64,000 nt of DNA, from contig JAUYKV010000065.1 in the NCBI GenBank assembly GCA_030699825.1, positions 1 to 64,000 on the forward strand, given 5' to 3'. Source of the DNA: Pseudomonas sp. (GTDB lineage Bacteria > Pseudomonadota > Gammaproteobacteria > Pseudomonadales > Pseudomonadaceae). Made by a program: the position numbers and the translations under genes. Shown here in pieces: positions 58,301-64,000 of this stretch; the stretch's first letter is position 1; each line of letters starts with the position of its first letter. Below the pieces are notes generated by a model. It was not told the origin of the DNA and did not search any database. It saw nothing but the letters and a program-made list of their open reading frames with translations.

Positions 58301-58590
58301 TCGAATTACTGGCCAAACATGATGTACAAGTCATTCTCTCCGACCAGCGTATGCCTGAGATGAGTGGTACCGAGTTCCTCAGCCGGGTCAAGGATCTCTA
58401 TCCAGACACAATCCGCATAGTGCTCTCCGGTTATACCGACCTGAAATCAGTAACCGACGCGATCAATCAGGGCGCGATCTACAAGTTCCTCACAAAGCCT
58501 TGGGATGACGACGAGCTTCGACAGAATATTGCGCAATCTTTTCGTGAGTTCATGATTGCGCAGAGCAAAGACGTCCATGAGATGGAATAG
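55366..58590 (+). CDS. REC-PAS-GGDEF-EAL-REC protein (putative dual c-di-GMP enzyme)
   Basis: N-terminal REC [14 protein letters not shown]; PAS repeats; [26 protein letters not shown] and [31 protein letters not shown]; C-terminal REC [22 protein letters not shown]. Confidence 0.95.
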   Translation: [1074 protein letters not shown]

Positions 58591-58766
58591 ACAACGCCAT
58601 TAATCGTGTCGCTCTTGCCGGTTGCTTCGATTTGCTCAACTGCCGAATTCGCCAGGTCATTCGCTTGGACTTTGTGCGATTGTGGCTACTTCCAAAGCAC
58701 TATTGCTCCTCCATTACGTAGTGTTCGATGCTGAAGTGCCGAAATCTGCCAGAGCCGAGTCTCGTT

Positions 58767-61322
58767 ATGCCTGCCGTCTGCAACGTTCTACCCGTCAAGG
58801 TTGCCCAGCCGGAGTGTCGGCAGTTGGCCAACGGGCTGCAGGTGGCCTTGCTCAGTCTGCCGGGTACGGCCAAGGCGGCGATCAGTGTGCGGGTCGCGGC
58901 CGGCAGCCATGATGAGCCAGATGATTACCCCGGCCTGGCGCATTTTCTCGAGCATCTGCTGTTTCTCGGCAGCAGCGGTTATGCCGTCGAGCAGAGTCTG
59001 ATGGCCTTCGTGCAGGCCTGCGGCGGGCAGGTCAATGCTTCGACCCAGGCGCTGCACACCGATTATTTCTGTGAAGTGCCGGCGGATCGGCTCGACGAGG
59101 CCCTGGCTCGCTTGCTCGATATGCTGGTCCATCCGCTGCTGGATGAGGCGGCGCAATTGCGCGAGCGCGAGGTGGTGCATGCCGAGTTCCTCGCCCGCGG
59201 CCAGGATCCCGACACCCTGGTGTCGGTGGCGCTGGGTCAGGCGTTGCCGGCTGGGCACCGCTTCGCAGCTTTCCAGGCCGGCAACCGTGACACCCTGGCC
59301 GTCGAACAGGCCGCGTTCCAGCAGGCGCTGCAGGCGTTTCACCAGCGTTTCTACCAGGCCGGACAACTGTCGCTGATGGTGGTTGCTCCACAGACAATCG
59401 ATGAGTTGGATAAGCGGGTCCGACGTCAGGGTGCAGCGTTGCCGGGACGGGGCCGGCAGCGGCAGTCGCCCCCGGCGCCGTTATTACCGCTGAGCGTGCA
59501 GCGGTTACGCATGACCCTGCCTGGCGGTGCTGCATCGCTGCAGGTGGGCTTCGCCCTCGAGTGGGCCGCGCCTGGTCTGGACGAGGCCCTGGATTTTCTG
59601 CAGACCTGGCTGCGCTCCGAGGCGCCGGGCGGTTTGCTCGCCGGCTTGCGCGAGGCGGGTCTGGGCCACGGGATAGCGGTTCGGCCGGTGTATCGCCATG
59701 CCGACCAGGCCATGTTGCTGTTGAGCGTTGCGGGCGTCGACGAAGCGGTTGCCACTCATGCCGCGGTTGTGGCCGCCGTGCTTGACTGGCTGGGCTTCTT
59801 TGCTGCTGCCGGTCAGTCCCAGGCTTTGTACGAACGCTATTGGGCGATCCAGGGGTGTCGCCTGAACAGCTTGCCGGCCCTGGCCCTGGCCCGTCATTGG
59901 CAGGATTGTCTGGCGGCTGGCTGGAACCCGAGCACTGGCTTGAGCGGGGCAGGGCAGGCCGCGCTGGCGGGGCTGCTGGAACAGATGCAGGACGCCCAAC
60001 GTCTGCTCATGCTGTTCGGCAGCGCCCGGCCAATGCCCAGTTGGCCGGCGCCTGGCTTTACCTTGCACATGCAAGTTGAGCCGCCGGTTAACCCGGCACC
60101 TTGCACTTGGGTGTGGCAATTGCCGCCGGCCAATCCGTTTCTCGCCCCAGTAGCCGCCACAGTTGCTGCCCTTGGCATCGCGGCCCGGCTGCGCTGGCTG
60201 CCCGCTCCCGTCACCGAGGGCGGTTGCGGGCAAGCCACGCTCTATTGGCGCTGCTGGCTGGCCGAGCGGGTCGACGCTGCCGAGTTGCAGGGGCTGTTGA
60301 CGGTGGCGTTGCGTAGCATTGAAGCCGATGCCGCGGAAGTTGGGGTCGCCGTGCAGTTGGCCGTCCGGGATGATGGCTGGCAAGTGTCCCTGCAAGGTGC
60401 CGGCGACCTGTTGCCGGCGGTATTGCCGGTGGTGCTGGCAACGCTGCTTTGCCCCGCGCCGAGTGCCTGGCAGCAAGGGCCGCGCGAGGCCCGACAGATT
60501 GCCCTTCAGGCGCGAGCGGAGATGCCGTTTCGCCAGCTGCTCAGGCGCTTGCCCGAGTTGTTCGCGCCGCCCGGGGGTGAGTGCGCCACGCTGAACCCGC
60601 AACGCCTGCATGAGTGTTACCGGCAGGCGCGGTTCGAGGGGCTGGGTGTGGGCATGGCGCCAGCCGGGCAAGCCGAAGTCGAGCGCCTGTTCAGTTCGGT
60701 CGCGGCGCTGCATGCGCCCGAGGCTCCGCCAATGGGCCCCGCCGGGCGTTACTGGCAGGATGCTGCCATCGACTGCAGCGACTCGGCGTTGCTGCTGTTC
60801 TGCCCGTTGCCGGCCACGGATGCAGCCACCGAGGCGGCGTGGCGCCTGCTGGCGCAGTCCTGTCAGAGCGCTTTTTTCCAGCGTCTGCGCAGCGAACTGC
60901 AACTGGGCTATGCGGTGTTTTGCGGGTTCCGCCAGGTGCAGGCGCATCGCGGCATTCTATTTGCCGTGCAGTCGCCGCATGCGTCGGCAGAGCAAATCCT
61001 CGGCCATATCGAAGCCTTTCTCCAGCTCCAGGGCGAGCGCCTGGCGGCACTCGATGAGCAGGCGCTGGCACTCATGGCCGCCGAGCTACGCCGGCAGGCG
61101 CTGGCCCAGACCAGTAGCCCGCAGGAGCTTGCCGAGCAGCACTGGCAAGCGCACCTGGCCGGTTTACCCGTGCAGCACGAAAGGGCGGTATTACAGGCCC
61201 TGACTGCGCTGCAGCGGCCACAATTGCTGGCTGCGTATCGGCAACTGAGCCAGGCCCGTGGTGGTTGGCGGGTACTGGCCAGTGCCGCCAAACCGGCATC
61301 GGGCTGGTCAACGCCAAGCTGA
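58767..61322 (+). CDS. pqqF: PqqF-like M16-family metallopeptidase
   Basis: GLAHFLEHLLFLGSSGY (inverted zinc motif HXXEH) and EREVVHAEFLARGQDPD. Confidence 0.8.
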   Translation: MPAVCNVLPVKVAQPECRQLANGLQVALLSLPGTAKAAISVRVAAGSHDEPDDYPGLAHFLEHLLFLGSSGYAVEQSLMAFVQACGGQVNASTQALHTDYFCEVPADRLDEALARLLDMLVHPLLDEAAQLREREVVHAEFLARGQDPDTLVSVALGQALPAGHRFAAFQAGNRDTLAVEQAAFQQALQAFHQRFYQAGQLSLMVVAPQTIDELDKRVRRQGAALPGRGRQRQSPPAPLLPLSVQRLRMTLPGGAASLQVGFALEWAAPGLDEALDFLQTWLRSEAPGGLLAGLREAGLGHGIAVRPVYRHADQAMLLLSVAGVDEAVATHAAVVAAVLDWLGFFAAAGQSQALYERYWAIQGCRLNSLPALALARHWQDCLAAGWNPSTGLSGAGQAALAGLLEQMQDAQRLLMLFGSARPMPSWPAPGFTLHMQVEPPVNPAPCTWVWQLPPANPFLAPVAATVAALGIAARLRWLPAPVTEGGCGQATLYWRCWLAERVDAAELQGLLTVALRSIEADAAEVGVAVQLAVRDDGWQVSLQGAGDLLPAVLPVVLATLLCPAPSAWQQGPREARQIALQARAEMPFRQLLRRLPELFAPPGGECATLNPQRLHECYRQARFEGLGVGMAPAGQAEVERLFSSVAALHAPEAPPMGPAGRYWQDAAIDCSDSALLLFCPLPATDAATEAAWRLLAQSCQSAFFQRLRSELQLGYAVFCGFRQVQAHRGILFAVQSPHASAEQILGHIEAFLQLQGERLAALDEQALALMAAELRRQALAQTSSPQELAEQHWQAHLAGLPVQHERAVLQALTALQRPQLLAAYRQLSQARGGWRVLASAAKPASGWSTPS

Positions 61323-61593
61323 CCCACAGCACTACTGCTTCCTGCTTCTTCTCTCCCGCATCAAGTAGCCCATCGCTCGGGCGGCAGGCCCGCATGCGTC
61401 TCGGAATAAATATCTACGACCTTCGGCTTGCTCCGTAGGCTGGCCAGGTATTACGCCTTATTGCGTGCGTCGCCGAGACCGGCCAAAGCAGCAAGCAAAC
61501 AGCGCCATAGCAGCGTATGTCCGGGCGCCATGCTTTTCGATAATCGCCTCCGAACCGACAGACCGATGGTCGTCCCCTCAAGCGGAGAGCGTT

Positions 61594-62775
61594 ATGAACA
61601 ACAAGAAGATCGCCAACACCCGATTCCTGCCTCTGGCTCTGACTGCCGCTGTCGCCCTGGCAACAGCCCAGCAAGCGGCCGCGGAAATCGTCCTGTATGA
61701 CCAGGACGACACCACGTTCTCCACCGATGGCTATATCAACGCCTTCTACGTCAGCAGCGATGTGGATCGCGAAGGCGATCTGAACGACCGCCGTCAGTCG
61801 CGGGTGAAAATGGGCTTCCTGCCCAACTGGATCGGCTTCAACTTCGGCAAGCAGTACGGTGACCTGAAAGTAGGCGCGCGCTCCTCGTTTTGGGTCACCA
61901 TCAACGACAGCGAAACCAACGGCACCGCCACTGCCATCGACGTACGCCAGTTTTACGGCACCGTTACCAGCCCTGAGTGGGGCGAAGTGCTGGTAGGTAA
62001 AGACTTCGGTCTGTTCTCGCGTTCGAACATCTTCCGCGACGAGATGCTGGCTGGCTACGGCAACGTCAGCGATACCCTGGGTCTGGTTGATGGCGGCGGC
62101 GTATCGTTCGGCAATATCGGCACCGGCTACCCGTACCCGTTCCCGACTGCGCAGATCACCTATCGCAACAACGGTCTGGCCAAAGGTTTGAATCTTGCCG
62201 TTGGCATCATGGATCCGGTGGATACCAGTGACGATGGCGCCGGCAAGTCCTATCAGGATCAGCCGCGCTTCGAGTCGGAAGTCAGCTACGAGTTCGACCT
62301 TGGCGGCGCGACCATCTATTCCTGGCTTAACGGTGCCTACCAGTCCTCGGAGAGCACCGATAACAGCGTCGATACCGTGACTTCACAGGGCGTCGGCTAT
62401 GGCGTGCAGGCCAAGATGGGCGGCGTTTCCATGACCGCTTCGGGCTTCCAGGCCGAAGGCATGAACCCCTTCTTTACCAACAACGCTGGTGAGCCGACCC
62501 TGCGTGAAATCGACAGCGACGGCTACTTGCTGCAGGGTTCCTACACCTTCGGCAAGAACCGCGTGGCGCTGTCCTATGGCAAAACCGAGGATGACGGCAA
62601 CGGTCTGGGAACTGCGGCTGACTACGAGACCCGTGGCGTCGCCTACTTCCGTACCATCAACGACAACCTCAAGCTGGTCGCCGAATACAACCAGTACGAG
62701 ATCGATGCGGCGACGGGCAGTGGCCTGGCCGAAGATACCGACACCTTCGCCGTCGGTGCCGTACTGAACTGGTAA
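61594..62775 (+). CDS. Outer-membrane porin
   Basis: Signal peptide MNNKKIANTRFLPLALTAAVALATAQQAAAE then beta-barrel-like alternation ending in VGAVLNW. Confidence 0.85.
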   Translation: MNNKKIANTRFLPLALTAAVALATAQQAAAEIVLYDQDDTTFSTDGYINAFYVSSDVDREGDLNDRRQSRVKMGFLPNWIGFNFGKQYGDLKVGARSSFWVTINDSETNGTATAIDVRQFYGTVTSPEWGEVLVGKDFGLFSRSNIFRDEMLAGYGNVSDTLGLVDGGGVSFGNIGTGYPYPFPTAQITYRNNGLAKGLNLAVGIMDPVDTSDDGAGKSYQDQPRFESEVSYEFDLGGATIYSWLNGAYQSSESTDNSVDTVTSQGVGYGVQAKMGGVSMTASGFQAEGMNPFFTNNAGEPTLREIDSDGYLLQGSYTFGKNRVALSYGKTEDDGNGLGTAADYETRGVAYFRTINDNLKLVAEYNQYEIDAATGSGLAEDTDTFAVGAVLNW

Positions 62776-62790
62776 AGCGTGCCGTAAACA

Positions 62791-62822
62791 AAACCGGACA
62801 GGGCAAGCCTGTCCGGTTTTTC
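62791..62822 (+). terminator. Rho-independent terminator after the porin gene
   Basis: AAACCGGACAGG-GCAAG-CCTGTCCGGTTTTT. Confidence 0.92.
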
Positions 62823-62835
62823 TATGGAGGCGGGT

Positions 62836-62925
62836 ATGCCCTACGACCTGGACCTGTTGCTGATCCTGCTGATCGTGACCAGCCTGTTTCTGGCGCTGCC
62901 GATCATTCTCAGGCGTTGCATCTAG
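62836..62925 (+). CDS. Small hydrophobic ORF (29 aa)
   Basis: MPYDLDLLLILLIVTSLFLALPIILRRCI* preceded by ggagg. Confidence 0.4.
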   Translation: MPYDLDLLLILLIVTSLFLALPIILRRCI

Positions 62926-62974
62926 AACGCCGCTCTTCTCCTTATGGAATATTTGTTCGCAGGTATGGCCTAGG

Positions 62975-63185
62975 CGCTCTTATCAAATAACCTGTATGTC
63001 ATTGATTTATGGCTGATTACGTTCTTTGTGGGAGGGGCTTTAGCCGCGAACGCTTGCACAGCGCAGCTTCGCGGCTAAAGCGGAGCGCCGCCCGGCCCCT
63101 CCCTCAAGTGCCCACAGCCGGCAGACGCGATTGCCTCCAGTTTGCTACGCGACAGCGCGGCGTCTGGACGATAGGGGGCTCCTGC
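62975..63185 (+). repeat. Composite repeat family R, diverged copy
   Basis: gctcttatcaaataacctgtatgtcattgattt...tttgtgggaggggctttagccgcgaacgcttgcac...gtttgctacgcgacagcgcggcgtctggacgatagggggctc. Confidence 0.8.
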
Positions 63186-63384
63186 GAAAGCCGCGAACGT
63201 GCGGCATGATCCATGCCCGCGATGGCCTGTCTTCCGAACAGCTTCCCCTGTATCGCTCGCCGCCGTACGCCGGTATAGACCGCTACTTAGGGAGTAAGCC
63301 GACACGACTCAAGTTGGATGGGTAGCCTGCGCGGACCTTCGTAGAATCATCCCATGACAGGTGGGTTTTCTATTGGGGCAGGCT

Positions 63385-64000
63385 ATGCAGCAGGAACGGA
63401 CTGAAGGCGTCGTCACCGCGACCTCGAGCGCCACGGATGTGGAGCTGGTGGCGCAGGAGCTGGCGCGGCAACTGATTCATCCGCACCTGGGTTTCGTGCT
63501 GTTCTTCTGTTCAGCGGAATACGACCTGGAAAACCTCGGCGAGGCGCTGGATCAATACTTCGGCGGCATCGACATGGTCGGCTGCACCAGCGCTGGCGAG
63601 ATCACCCCGCATGGCTATGGCCGTGGCTGCGTCAGTGCGGTGGGCTTCGATCACCGCAGCTTCTCGATCGCCAGCGCCCTGATCGACGAAATGGAGCGTT
63701 TCAGCCTGATCGACGCCCAGCAGCTGGTCGAACGTCTGGCCAAGGATTGCCGCAACAACGAGCTGGCCTCGATCAAGGGCCACAGCTTCGCCCTGACCCT
63801 GCTCGATGGCTTGTCCAGCCGCGAGGAGGTGGTGCTCGGCGCACTCAGCGCGGCGTTCGGCAGCATCCCGCATTTCGGCGGTTCGGCCGGCGACGACAAC
63901 CACCTGACCCATACCCACGTCTACTATGGCGGCCAGTTCCACACCGGCGCGGCGGTGGTGGTGCTGTTCAATACCTGGCTGGATTTCGAGGTGTTCAGCA
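63385..64000 (+). CDS. FIST-domain sensory protein, 5' part (continues past the window)
   Basis: Open frame MQQERTEGVVTATSSATDVELVAQELARQLIHPHLGFVLFFCSAEYDLENLGEALDQYFGGIDMVGCTSAGEITPHGYGRGCVSAVGF. Confidence 0.88.
   Translation, partial: MQQERTEGVVTATSSATDVELVAQELARQLIHPHLGFVLFFCSAEYDLENLGEALDQYFGGIDMVGCTSAGEITPHGYGRGCVSAVGFDHRSFSIASALIDEMERFSLIDAQQLVERLAKDCRNNELASIKGHSFALTLLDGLSSREEVVLGALSAAFGSIPHFGGSAGDDNHLTHTHVYYGGQFHTGAAVVVLFNTWLDFEVFS

Noticed and set aside
59505-60947. 480-aa minus-strand ORF
   Set aside because: Antisense to the PqqF-like gene; low-complexity composition typical of shadow ORFs.

Overview
The window looks like a pseudomonad-type chromosome (family-level guess from gene content and REP-like GCCGCG repeats). 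It has four parts. (1) A left edge with the 3' part of a beta-CASP/MBL ribonuclease-like gene and a complete rfaH followed by an ops/JUMPstart-like element. (2) An O-antigen/surface polysaccharide cluster at about 10.5-30.2 kb, with wbpM displaced to 38.6-40.6 kb. (3) Dense blocks of small toxin-antitoxin (TA) and TA-like modules on both sides of that cluster, about 2.4-9.7 kb and 30.5-43.5 kb. They include FitAB/VapBC, several MNT/HEPN pairs, HigBA, RelE/HTH, MazEF, ParDE and AbiE, plus degraded toxins. (4) A tightly overlapping operon of about nine signalling genes at 43.9-58.6 kb, with histidine kinases, response regulators, an MglA-like GTPase, a REC-GspE-type ATPase and a REC-PAS-GGDEF-EAL-REC protein. 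A PqqF-like peptidase, a porin and the start of a FIST-domain gene follow. The most unusual pattern is that the TA modules are interleaved with partial copies of the 3' ends of the two genes bordering the polysaccharide cluster. The rfaH 3' end with hairpin and ops is present three times on the left. The 3' hexapeptide half of a PglD-like acetyltransferase gene is present four times on the right. I recognised no integrase, transposase, tRNA, rRNA or CRISPR array. All family assignments come from reading motifs and were not checked by database search.
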